A stretch of 64,000 nucleotides of DNA. It comes from Agromyces protaetiae. Lineage in GTDB: Bacteria > Actinomycetota > Actinomycetes > Actinomycetales > Microbacteriaceae. The translations under genes were made by a program, and so were the position numbers. The notes under the pieces are model-generated. The model worked only from the letters and a program-made list of their open reading frames with translations. It did not search any database and was not told where the DNA came from. The stretch lies in contig NZ_CP133018.1 of NCBI RefSeq assembly GCF_030866785.1, forward strand, positions 372,001 through 436,000, given 5' to 3'. This document shows positions 8,749 to 16,500 of this stretch, piece after piece. The stretch's first letter is position 1. The number at the start of each line of letters is the position of its first letter.

Positions 8749-9381
8749 TCAGTCCGGCACGACGGGGGAGCCGGTCACCGCAGCGTGCCGCGCCTTGAGC
8801 CCAGTGAGCACGGCCGAGAGACCGAGCTCGAACGCCCGGTCGGCGCCGAAAGCGCCGTCGAGGGCGGGATCGAGGGCGGTGTGCATCGCGGGGTGGCCGG
8901 GCGGCACCGAGGCCTGGTCGAGGAGGTCGGCGGGCGCGACGATGTCGAGCGCCGACCCGAGCACGAGCGCCTCGACGGCGCGCATGACGGCGACGGCGTC
9001 TGCGACCGGCCAGCCCGCGGCGAGCAGTGCGGCCACGACCCGTTCGTACATGTCGAACGTCGAGGCGTCGCGGATCGGCGTGTTCGTCAGCAGCCGGATC
9101 ACGTTCGGGTGCGCGGCGAACGCGGTGAGGTACGAGCGGGCCCATGCGGCCAGCGCGGCATCCCATTCCTGTTCCGCGAACGCACTGGTGTCGATGCCGG
9201 CCACGACGCGCTCGCGGAGCGCCTCGATGAGGTCGTCGCGGCTGGTGACGTGGTTGTACAGCGAGGAGACCTGGCGGTCGACGCGCGCCGAGAGCGACCG
9301 CATCGACAGGGCCTCGCCGCCCTCGTCGTCGACGAGTTCGAGCGCGACGGTGACGAGCCGTTCCCTGGTGAGTCTCGCCAC
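8749..9381 (-). CDS. TetR family regulator of the adjacent amidohydrolase-permease operon
   Basis: 210 aa. The TetR helix-turn-helix spans residues about 8-52 (LSARVDRQVSSLYNHVTSRDDL) and is followed by a tetracycline-repressor-like C-terminal domain. The GTG at 9381 is preceded by GAGGCGGAG; longer versions upstream would run through the operator. The gene is divergent from the amidohydrolase and a perfect 19-bp palindrome lies between them, so it probably represses both directions. The inducer is unknown. Confidence 0.9.
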   Translation of the reverse strand: MARLTRERLVTVALELVDDEGGEALSMRSLSARVDRQVSSLYNHVTSRDDLIEALRERVVAGIDTSAFAEQEWDAALAAWARSYLTAFAAHPNVIRLLTNTPIRDASTFDMYERVVAALLAAGWPVADAVAVMRAVEALVLGSALDIVAPADLLDQASVPPGHPAMHTALDPALDGAFGADRAFELGLSAVLTGLKARHAAVTGSPVVPD

Positions 9382-9442
9382 GATTTTCGCTCCGCCTCTT
9401 TTACGTCGGGTGCCCGAGAGTGTAACGTGCGTGCAACTTCGA

Positions 9443-9461
9443 ATACGAACACTGTTCGTAT
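9443..9461. promoter_or_regulatory. Perfect TetR operator
   Basis: ATACGAACA, one C, TGTTCGTAT: a perfect 9+1+9 palindrome midway between the divergent TetR and amidohydrolase starts. Length and symmetry match TetR-family operators. Confidence 0.8.
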
Positions 9462-9514
9462 CAGTCCGGCGCGCGTTCGGCGCTCCGGCATCCAGCGGAA
9501 GGACCACGGCAACG

Positions 9515-11188
9515 GTGACGATCACGCTCTTTCACGGTGGCACGATCTGGCGCGGGACGGGGCGGGAGACGGCCTCCGTCGCCCTCGTCCGCGACGGGCG
9601 CGTCGAAGCGCTCGACGGCGAGGCCGAGCGGCTGGCCGCCGCCGCCGAGCGCGCGGGCGAGCCCATCGAGGGTGTCGACCTCGAGGGCGGGTTCCTCATG
9701 CCGGCCTTCGGCGACGGACACGCACACCCGCTCTTCGGCGGGCTCGAGGCCGAAGGCCCCGACGTCGGGGCGGCGCACTCGATCCCGGAGATCGTCGCAG
9801 AGGTGCGGCGTTACGCGGAGGCCAACCCGGACCGCGAGTGGATCCTCGGTGCCTCGTACGACGGCAGCCTCTCCGAGGGCGGCCTGTTCGATGCCCGCTG
9901 GCTCGACGACGCCGTGGCCGACCGCCCGGTCGTGCTCCGGGCCTGGGACTACCACACCGTCTGGTGCAACTCGAAGGCCCTCGAGCTCGCGGGCATCGAC
10001 GCGTCGACGCCGGACCCTGTGCTCGGCGAGATCTGCCGCCGCGACGACGGCACGCCGCTCGGCACGCTCCGCGAGTGGGGCGCCGTCGAGCTCGTCACGA
10101 ACGTGGCGACCGAACGCCCGATGGAGGAGCGGCTGCGCGCGATCGAGCGCTTCGCCGACTACTACCTCGCGCGCGGCACCACGTGGGTGCAGGACGCCTG
10201 GATCGAACCGGCCGAGCTCGAGGTCTACCTCGAGGCGGCCCGCCTCGACCGGCTTCGCATGCGCACCAATCTCGCCCTCTACGCCGACCCGCGCCGATTC
10301 TCCGAGCAGCTCGCCTGGTTCGACGAGGCGCGGGCGCGGGTGACGGATGCCTTGTCGCCGATGCTGACCGCGAACACCGTCAAGTTCTTCGCCGACGGCG
10401 TCGTCGAGAACGAGACCGGCGCTCTGCTCGAGCCGTACTGCTCGGCCCTGCACAAGCACGGCATGTCGGTCTGGGGCGCCGAGGCGCTCACGGCGGCCGT
10501 GCAGGCGGTGGATGCGGCGGGATTCCAGGTGCACATCCACGCCATCGGCGACCGCGCGGTGCGGGAGGCGCTCGACGCGATCGAGCACGCGATCGAGCAG
10601 AACGGCCCGCGCGACCGCCGGCCCGTCATCGCGCACGCACAGCTCGTCCACGACGACGACCTCGCGCGGTTCGCCGAGCTCGGCGTCATCCCCAACATGC
10701 AGCCGCTGTGGGCGCAGCTCGACGCGCTCATGACCGTGCTGACCGTGCCGCGCCTGGGTGCCGAACGTGCGGACCGCCAGTACCGCATGCGCAGCATCGA
10801 GGCATCCGGTGCGCGTCTCGCCTTCGGATCCGACTGGCCGGTGTCGTCGGGCGACCCGCGCGACGGCATCGCCATCGCCGCGACGCGGCGGACCGTCGAC
10901 GGCGATCCCGCCGGCGGGTGGACCCCCCAGGAGATCCTGCCCGTCGAGCTCGCGCTCGACGCCTACTCGTCCGGCGTCGCCCACCAGGCGTTCGCCGACC
11001 AGGCGCCGGCCGCCTGGGGCGAGATCGTCCCGGGCGCCGCCGCCGACCTCGTCTGGTTCGACGGCGACCCGCGCACCATCGACCCCGCCGACCTGCCGAA
11101 GCTCGCGATCCGGGCGACGTACCTCGCAGGAACCCCCGCCTACCGCGGCGAGCCCGTGCCCGCCCCCTCCTACTCCGCCCATTCCTGA
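9515..11188 (+). CDS. YtcJ-type metal-dependent amidohydrolase
   Basis: 557 aa, the usual size for the YtcJ/amidohydrolase-3 group of TIM-barrel hydrolases. Metal-site motifs are present: GDGHAHP near 67-73, HIHAIGDRA near 340, FGSDWPVSSGDP near 437, and a closing PGAAADLVWFDGDP that returns to the small beta domain. The GTG at 9515 follows GGAAGGA. It is followed by a PuuP-like permease 87 bp downstream on the same strand, which suggests uptake and hydrolysis of an amide or N-formyl compound. The true substrate is unknown for most of this family. Confidence 0.9.
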   Translation: MTITLFHGGTIWRGTGRETASVALVRDGRVEALDGEAERLAAAAERAGEPIEGVDLEGGFLMPAFGDGHAHPLFGGLEAEGPDVGAAHSIPEIVAEVRRYAEANPDREWILGASYDGSLSEGGLFDARWLDDAVADRPVVLRAWDYHTVWCNSKALELAGIDASTPDPVLGEICRRDDGTPLGTLREWGAVELVTNVATERPMEERLRAIERFADYYLARGTTWVQDAWIEPAELEVYLEAARLDRLRMRTNLALYADPRRFSEQLAWFDEARARVTDALSPMLTANTVKFFADGVVENETGALLEPYCSALHKHGMSVWGAEALTAAVQAVDAAGFQVHIHAIGDRAVREALDAIEHAIEQNGPRDRRPVIAHAQLVHDDDLARFAELGVIPNMQPLWAQLDALMTVLTVPRLGAERADRQYRMRSIEASGARLAFGSDWPVSSGDPRDGIAIAATRRTVDGDPAGGWTPQEILPVELALDAYSSGVAHQAFADQAPAAWGEIVPGAAADLVWFDGDPRTIDPADLPKLAIRATYLAGTPAYRGEPVPAPSYSAHS

Positions 11189-11275
11189 TCGGCCTGGGCG
11201 GCGCATCGCCGCCCAGTCGTCTGTACCGCGTCCATCCCCCATTCGCGCTCCATCCGAACCCCGAAGGGCCCGCCC

Positions 11276-12679
11276 ATGTCTCAGGCCGCAACACCCGCAT
11301 CCAGCCCCACGGACGCCTCCACCGACTCGGCGCCCACCATCGACGACGGGAGCGGCACGCACCTCAAACGCGCGCTCGGCACGCCCTCGCTCGTCCTGTT
11401 CGGGCTCGTGTACATGGTGCCGCTCACCGTGTTCACGACCTACGGCATCGTCACCGAGCTGACGGGCGGGCGCGTGCCGGTCGCCTACGTCATCACGCTC
11501 GTCGCGATGGTGTTCACCGCGCGTTCGTACGCACGCATGGCGATGGCGTACCCGTACGCCGGGTCGGCGTACGTGTACACGCAGCGCAGCTTCGGCGGCG
11601 GGGTCGGCTTCCTCGCGGGCTGGGCGCTCATGCTCGACTACCTGTTCCTGCCGCTCGTCAACTACCTGGTGATCGGCATCTACCTCGAGGCCGCGATGCC
11701 GGCGGTCCCCGCGTGGGTCTGGGTGCTCGTGTCGATCGCGGTGGTGACGGTGCTCAACATCGTCGGCATCGTGTCGGTGGCACGCGCGAACTTCGTGATC
11801 ATCGCGCTGCAGGTGATCTTCATCCTGTGCTTCGCCGGCTTCGGCCTCGCGTCGATCTCGGGCAACCACGTCGACCCGCTCGCGCCCTTCACTGGGGACG
11901 GCTCGGTCGACGGGACCGGCGTGCTCTTCGCCGGCGCCGCGATGCTCGCGCTGTCGTTCCTCGGCTTCGACGCGGTCTCGACCCTCGCGGAAGAGGCGAA
12001 GGAACCGCGCAAGACCGTGCCGCGGGCCATCATGATCACGACGATCTCGGCCGGCCTGCTGTTCGTGGTGCTGTCGTACGTGGCGCAGATCGTGTACCCG
12101 TCGAACGCGTTCGGCGACGTGGATTCGGCTGCACGCGACGTGATGCTGGCGGCGGGCGGCGAGTTCCTCGCGAACTTCTTCACGGCGGCGTACGTCGCGG
12201 GTGCGGCGGGTTCGGCGCTCACCTCGCAGGCGTCGGTCTCCCGCATCCTGTACGCGATGGGTCGTGACGGCGTGCTGCCCAAGCGGGTCTTCGGCGGCCT
12301 GTCGGCCCGGTTCAAGACGCCCGTGGTCGCGATCCTCGTGGTGTCCGCGATCTCGCTGCTCGCGCTCGTCGCCGACGCGACCTTCATGTTCAGCCTCGTG
12401 AGCTTCGGCGCGCTCGCCGCCTTCTCGGTCGTGAACGCCTCGGTGATCAAGCACTACTTCATCGACCGCAAGGAGCGGGCGGGCGGCGTGGCCGTGCTGA
12501 ACAACCTGGTGCTGCCGCTCATCGGCTTCGCGCTGACCGTCTGGCTCTGGACGAGCCTCTCGGCCGAGACGTTCCTCTTCGGCCTCGGCTGGCTCGTGCT
12601 CGGCGTGATCCTGCTCGCGATCGTGACGCGCGGCTTCCGCCGGCCGACCCCGATGCTCGACCTCAAGGAGACTGCGTAG
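11276..12679 (+). CDS. APC-family permease similar to putrescine importer PuuP
   Basis: 467 aa with 12 predicted membrane helices. The segment from VPLTVFTTYGIV through YPYAGSAYVYTQRS, LDYLFLPLVN, FLGFDAVSTLAEE and ASVSRILYAMGRDGVLP follows the E. coli PuuP pattern closely. It should import a small amine or amino acid by proton coupling. It is the second gene of the TetR-controlled unit. A strong hairpin (12749-12782) lies 70 bp after the stop; the gap also contains a run of GCGCGGCTC repeats. Confidence 0.9.
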   Translation: MSQAATPASSPTDASTDSAPTIDDGSGTHLKRALGTPSLVLFGLVYMVPLTVFTTYGIVTELTGGRVPVAYVITLVAMVFTARSYARMAMAYPYAGSAYVYTQRSFGGGVGFLAGWALMLDYLFLPLVNYLVIGIYLEAAMPAVPAWVWVLVSIAVVTVLNIVGIVSVARANFVIIALQVIFILCFAGFGLASISGNHVDPLAPFTGDGSVDGTGVLFAGAAMLALSFLGFDAVSTLAEEAKEPRKTVPRAIMITTISAGLLFVVLSYVAQIVYPSNAFGDVDSAARDVMLAAGGEFLANFFTAAYVAGAAGSALTSQASVSRILYAMGRDGVLPKRVFGGLSARFKTPVVAILVVSAISLLALVADATFMFSLVSFGALAAFSVVNASVIKHYFIDRKERAGGVAVLNNLVLPLIGFALTVWLWTSLSAETFLFGLGWLVLGVILLAIVTRGFRRPTPMLDLKETA

Positions 12680-12748
12680 CTCGGTTCGCGTGGATTGCGC
12701 GGCTCGCGCGGCTCGCGCGGCTCGCGCGGCTCGCGCGAGTGAGATGAC

Positions 12749-12791
12749 GGATGTCTCGGGCGCACGCGCGCCCGAGACATCCGTCGATCGT
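12749..12791. repeat. 43-bp direct repeat, copy 1, containing a 15-bp-stem terminator
   Basis: The 34 bases 12749-12782 fold into a perfect hairpin: GGATGTCTCGGGCGC, loop ACGC, GCGCCCGAGACATCC. The 43 bases 12749-12791 are repeated exactly at 14201-14243, on the other side of the toxin-antitoxin operon. This copy would terminate the permease transcript. Confidence 0.9.
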
Positions 12792-12818
12792 CGAAGTGGA
12801 GGAATGCTCACAGAACCG

Positions 12819-12864
12819 TTGACCCCGTTGACGCTTCGGGATACGGTGCGTTGACGCTATTGAC
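12819..12864 (+). promoter_or_regulatory. Promoter and repeated TTGAC operator of the toxin-antitoxin operon
   Basis: TTGACC (12819-12824), 17 bases, TACGGT (12842-12847) is a good SigA-type promoter. TTGAC occurs four times (12819, 12828, 12851, 12860) as two pairs with 9-bp spacing, the pairs being 32 bp apart; such repeats flanking the start site fit autorepression by the antitoxin complex. Confidence 0.6.
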
Positions 12865-12874
12865 GGAGGCTGAG

Positions 12875-13567
12875 ATGTCATCTGCTCCCGCGCCCCTGCA
12901 CCACGATCGTGCTCGGCGCATCACCGTGAACCGGACGACCGATGAGGGCGATCCGCACGTCATGGACGTGCCCGTCGGCGAGGTTCGTGTCGCAACCGCG
13001 CGGAGCATCGGCGCACAGGGGCTCCCTGGTCCTGCTGACTTCGTCGCGCTCCCAGATGAGGCCGGCGCGCTGGTTGTGGAGTTCGTGGCGAGGCTCCAAA
13101 CACGGCTGACCGAGGATGGCGCGGACGCGCTGGACGGGGTCGACATCGGGGGGCTCGCGGACCGGATGATCGCGTTGGTGCCGATGCGGCAGCTCAGCGA
13201 ATGGGATCGGCTGGTCGGGCCGTTCTACGACACGACGGCTCTTTCTGCCTGGAAGCATCTTTCGCGTCAGCGGCTCTCGGTGCTTCGTCAAGCAGGGCGC
13301 CTCCTCGGGCTCCGCACGTCCGACGGCGCGATCGTCCATCCGTCGTTCCAGTTCGACGACCGGGGCGGGCTCTTGCCCCATCTGGCCGAGGTGCAGGCGA
13401 TCTTGGCGCCTGAGATGGACGACGCGTGGACGCGCGCGCTCTGGTTGAACACGCCGCTCGACCTCTGGGGTGGTCGCACCGCGGCGCAGATGCTGCGTTC
13501 GACCGCGGAAGATGTGACGGCGGTGCTCGAGATGGCGCAGCACGATACGGCGATTCGAAGCCGGTGA
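12875..13567 (+). CDS. MbcA/Xre-like antitoxin (DUF2384-type toxin-binding domain)
   Basis: 230 aa. The C-terminal 60 residues (from about LLPHLAEVQAIL through WLNTPLDLWGGRTAAQMLRS) resemble the MbcA/ParS toxin-binding domain of Xre-type antitoxins; the middle third probably supplies the DNA-binding helices. The N-terminal 80 residues are unfamiliar and make it longer than typical antitoxins. ATG at 12875 follows GGAGG. The stop overlaps the toxin start (GTGA), the tight coupling expected of this class. The function is inferred from the partner and the C-terminal domain. Confidence 0.8.
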   Translation: MSSAPAPLHHDRARRITVNRTTDEGDPHVMDVPVGEVRVATARSIGAQGLPGPADFVALPDEAGALVVEFVARLQTRLTEDGADALDGVDIGGLADRMIALVPMRQLSEWDRLVGPFYDTTALSAWKHLSRQRLSVLRQAGRLLGLRTSDGAIVHPSFQFDDRGGLLPHLAEVQAILAPEMDDAWTRALWLNTPLDLWGGRTAAQMLRSTAEDVTAVLEMAQHDTAIRSR

Positions 13568-14190
13568 CGCGCCAGAATCCGGCCCAGGGGCTGCCTGCGG
13601 CCGGCATCGACTTCGCCGCCTTTCCGCGGACACAGCTCAGCGGCGAGCGCGTACTCGCGCGAGCGCACAAGGCGCGGTACGGCCCCGGCTGGTTCTCCTC
13701 CGACTGCAGCGGTCGATTCGATCTGCCGGGGCCGGCGGGTACGTGTTACGCCGCCGATGACCTCGCGGTGTCGCTCCGGGAGTGCTTCGGCACAGTGCTC
13801 ACGGCGAGCGGATACGTCACCCCTTCCGATGCCGAAAGGCAGGCTGTGTCGACCGTGAAGGGCATTCGGGGCACCTTCGCGTCGGTGAGTGAGGCTCGGG
13901 CTGCCGCGTTCGGAGTCACCGCGGAGCTCACCTCCATGACGCCGTACACAGTGCCGCAGGAGTGGGCGAGACTTCTTCACGAGTCTGGATTCGGAGGTAT
14001 TCGTTACGCGCCTCGATTCACGCCTGGCCCGCCATCGGCGTGGGCGATCTTCGGCGCAGCGGGTTCACAGCCTCTCGGTGAGGTGGTCGAGATGATTCCC
14101 GGACTTGAGGCGTGCCGGCGGGCTGGGGTGCCCGTGCTGACTGAACCACCGGGCCTGGGGGAGCTCCGAAGAGTGCGCGGCGCCAGATAG
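13564..14190 (+). CDS. RES-domain toxin
   Basis: 208 aa. RES toxins (MbcT, ParT) use NAD: they phosphorolyse it or ADP-ribosylate a target. Conserved features are visible: R33 in ARAH, the GRFD segment at 50-53, Y62, and E73 in LREC, followed by the late serine region near RYAPRF. GTG start overlaps the antitoxin stop by four bases. An exact duplicate of the terminator upstream of the operon lies 10 bp after the stop. Likely an active stress or defence toxin. Confidence 0.85.
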   Translation: MTRQNPAQGLPAAGIDFAAFPRTQLSGERVLARAHKARYGPGWFSSDCSGRFDLPGPAGTCYAADDLAVSLRECFGTVLTASGYVTPSDAERQAVSTVKGIRGTFASVSEARAAAFGVTAELTSMTPYTVPQEWARLLHESGFGGIRYAPRFTPGPPSAWAIFGAAGSQPLGEVVEMIPGLEACRRAGVPVLTEPPGLGELRRVRGAR

Positions 14191-14200
14191 CGGGAACGGG

Positions 14201-14243
14201 GGATGTCTCGGGCGCACGCGCGCCCGAGACATCCGTCGATCGT
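14201..14243. repeat. 43-bp direct repeat, copy 2, containing a 15-bp-stem terminator
   Basis: Identical to 12749-12791. The hairpin occupies 14201-14234 and separates the convergent toxin gene and secreted-protein gene, so it can act in both directions. Confidence 0.9.
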
Positions 14244-14248
14244 TGACG

Positions 14249-14713
14249 TTACTGGGATGTGGCAGGCGGCGCGTAGGCCTCGGCGGGGTCCTTCGTGCAG
14301 AGCGCGTAGATGCGGCCGCCCGTGATCGCGCTGAATGTCGCGGTCTGCCAGCCGGAGACGAGTCCGTTGACGGTGGTCAGCTTCGTGCTCTTGGGGATGA
14401 ACGTGCCGAGGGAGTCGGGGGTGCCCCACCGGGTGCCGTTCAGCCGGAGGCCGAAGTCGTGGTTCCAGAGATACGGCAGCCCGAAGGGGCACCTGAACTT
14501 CGTCGCCCAGATGGACGTCGAGGGCGTGCCGAGCTCGACGGCCACGACCGACTCGGGCAGGTCGTCGAACGGTGAGGCGTTGACCGCCGCGGGTGCGCGG
14601 GGGTCGTCGGCAGCGTTCACGGGGATCACGGTGCTCGGCAGCGCGGGACCGAGCACCGCGGTGAGCGTGAGCACGCCGATCGCAGTGAGGCTGGTGGCGG
14701 TGTGGAGGCCCAT
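14249..14713 (-). CDS. Small secreted two-cysteine protein, paralog A
   Basis: 154 aa with a Sec signal peptide (hydrophobic 8-28, ending near PVNA). The mature part has two cysteines, in FRCPFGLPYL and YALCTKDPAEAY, probably a disulfide. It is a diverged paralog of the next gene: both share the leader pattern (VLGPALPST against VLGTALPST), the cysteine spacing and the C-DPAEAY/C-NDRAQAY ending. Start follows GAAAGG. No known family recognised; an extracellular role is all that can be said. Confidence 0.8.
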   Translation of the reverse strand: MGLHTATSLTAIGVLTLTAVLGPALPSTVIPVNAADDPRAPAAVNASPFDDLPESVVAVELGTPSTSIWATKFRCPFGLPYLWNHDFGLRLNGTRWGTPDSLGTFIPKSTKLTTVNGLVSGWQTATFSAITGGRIYALCTKDPAEAYAPPATSQ

Positions 14714-14756
14714 GCGTGACCTTTCGTTGCGTTCGGTGGGGCGAGCCGCGGCGGGA

Positions 14757-15206
14757 TCAGCCGAGGTAGGCCTGGGCGCGGTCGTTCGTGCAGTCGGCGA
14801 CCACGGCGAAGTCGTCGTCGTGGGGCTGGGTGATCTTGACGGCGGTCTCGCTGCCGTCCCAGCCGACGGCGAGTTTGCTCAGGTCGCGCATCGGGCGTAC
14901 GTCGACCGTGACATCGCCCGCGGCGTACCCGTCGCCCTCGACGTCGATGCCGCGCAGGCCCCACCCCGAGGTCGATGCGGCGAGCCAGGGGTGGCTCGGC
15001 GGGCAGGCGAACGTGTGGATGGACTGCGTCGCTCCGGCATCGGGGTCGAACCGCTTCACTTCGACCGACTTGATCGGGTCGGCCGACGCGGAGGCGGGAG
15101 ACCGCTCGGCGGCAGGGGCCGCCGTGCTCGGCAGGGCGGTGCCGAGCACGGCAGCGAGCGAGAGGGCGCCGCCGACGGCGAGCTTGGTCGAGGTGCGGAG
15201 CTTCAT
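14757..15206 (-). CDS. Small secreted two-cysteine protein, paralog B
   Basis: 149 aa. Signal peptide 1-30 (KLAVGGALSLAAVLGTALPSTAAPA). Mature protein has cysteines in FACPPSHPWL and VADCTNDRAQAY, matching paralog A 43 bp downstream on the same strand. ATG at 15206 follows AAGGA. A TATATT -10-like element lies upstream on the minus strand near 15271. Function unknown; tandem paralogs suggest duplication of an exported effector or wall-associated protein. Confidence 0.8.
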   Translation of the reverse strand: MKLRTSTKLAVGGALSLAAVLGTALPSTAAPAAERSPASASADPIKSVEVKRFDPDAGATQSIHTFACPPSHPWLAASTSGWGLRGIDVEGDGYAAGDVTVDVRPMRDLSKLAVGWDGSETAVKITQPHDDDFAVVADCTNDRAQAYLG

Positions 15207-15326
15207 GGCGGATCCTTCGTTCGATCGACGAGTCGTGGGGGGTGCACGCGACGCGAGCACGAAACAGCAATATATCAACATGCTCACGAAGAGTCCAGGA
15301 GAGGTCGAACCGCTCGGGGTGTCGAG

Positions 15327-16343
15327 TCAGCGGGCGGTGGAGTCGCGGGCGATGAGGCGGCCCGGCACCGCGCGATGCTCGAGGGGTGGGGCGCCCTCGA
15401 GGCGGGCCAGGAGGAGTGCCACCGCCTCGCGGGTCACGTCTGCGGGGCGCAGGTCGAGGGCGGTGAGGGGCGGTGTGGAGGTGCGCGCCTCTGTGCTGTC
15501 GATGCCGACCGCGAGCATCAGGTCGTCCGGAATGCTCAGGTCGCGTTCGGCGGCGGCGGAGCGCGCGCCCGCCGCGATCCATTGCGCGAGTGCGAAGACC
15601 GCGTCTGGCGGATCCGGGCGATCCAGGAGCTCGCCGATGGCCGCGGCGACGCTCGCCGGATCGCGGTCGCCCCGGACGCGGATCAGCCGATGCGGGCCTC
15701 CGTCCGCGGCGATCCACTCCTCGGCGGCCGCGTCGGTGCCGTCGACCCAGGCCCACGGGAGCTCGGGGGTCACGACCGCGATCCGCCGTGCCCCGCTCGC
15801 GCGCAGATGATCGAGCATGCGGATGGTGTTGGCGTAGGTGTCGACCTTGACCGCCCATGCGTCACCGCGTGTCGGGTCGTCGTCGAGGCTGACGGTCGGC
15901 AGGCCGGCCGCCTCGAACAGCGTGAGCCGTCGGTCGTCATGGCGAGCCGAGACGACGATCGCTCCGTCCATCGCGAGGCGCCGCAGTTCGGGGAGTCCGC
16001 GCAGCGGTGGCAGCACGATGAGGGCGTGCTCGTGCTCGAAGGCCGTGGCCACCGCGGCCATCGTCACTTCCATGTAGTAGTCGACCGCGAAGTACGCTGC
16101 TGGGCCCGGGCGCGCGTCACCGTCGTCCGGGAGGGCGAGGCCGATGGTGCGGGTTCGCCCGGATCTCAGATTGAGCGCGGAGATGTTCGGCGCATAGCCG
16201 AGAGCCTTGGCCGCGTCGAGGACGCGCGCGCGGGTCTCGGGATTGATGCGGCCCTTGTCGTTCAGCGCGTGTGAGGCGGTCGTCAGCGAGACGTTCGCGC
16301 GTTTCGCGACATCCCGGATGCTCGCCCGACCTGCTGACGCCAT
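15327..16343 (-). CDS. LacI family repressor of the divergent peptide-uptake operon
   Basis: 338 aa. The N-terminal LacI helix-turn-helix (ASIRDVAKRANVSLTTASHA, residues 7-26) is followed by the hinge helix (NLRSGRTRTIGLAL) and a periplasmic-binding-like sensor domain. ATG at 16343 follows GAGGAGG. The divergent gene begins 157 bp away and its promoter has a symmetric operator between -35 and -10, so this protein is probably its repressor. The inducer is unknown; a peptide or sugar-peptide such as a wall fragment is possible. Confidence 0.92.
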   Translation of the reverse strand: MASAGRASIRDVAKRANVSLTTASHALNDKGRINPETRARVLDAAKALGYAPNISALNLRSGRTRTIGLALPDDGDARPGPAAYFAVDYYMEVTMAAVATAFEHEHALIVLPPLRGLPELRRLAMDGAIVVSARHDDRRLTLFEAAGLPTVSLDDDPTRGDAWAVKVDTYANTIRMLDHLRASGARRIAVVTPELPWAWVDGTDAAAEEWIAADGGPHRLIRVRGDRDPASVAAAIGELLDRPDPPDAVFALAQWIAAGARSAAAERDLSIPDDLMLAVGIDSTEARTSTPPLTALDLRPADVTREAVALLLARLEGAPPLEHRAVPGRLIARDSTAR

Positions 16344-16399
16344 CTCGCCTCCTCGCCGGGTTCTCCGATGTCCCGTGCTCACGATATCGCTCGATGGTC

Positions 16400-16429
16400 T
16401 TGACTGCCAAATGGTTTTGGCTTTAGTGT
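16400..16429 (+). promoter_or_regulatory. Promoter with operator between -35 and -10
   Basis: TTGACT (16400-16405), 18 bases, TAGTGT (16424-16429). The spacer contains GCCAAATGGTTTTGGC (16406-16421), with perfect 6-bp inverted arms. A repressor bound here would block RNA polymerase; LacI encoded next door is the obvious candidate. Confidence 0.7.
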
Positions 16430-16500
16430 CCCATCTCAATCGACCGACCGATTCCGGTTCGACCGCAGCACCCCGCCGACGACGAGAGAGCGTGACGGAC

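Noticed and set aside
9461..12811. A 1116-codon open frame on the minus strand
   Set aside because: Antisense to the amidohydrolase and permease; composition is Arg/Glu/His/Val-rich without domains, a typical artefact of high-GC codon use.
14310..16274. A 654-codon plus-strand open frame across the secreted paralogs and LacI gene
   Set aside because: Spans three minus-strand genes and their gaps; Gly/Arg-rich without domains.
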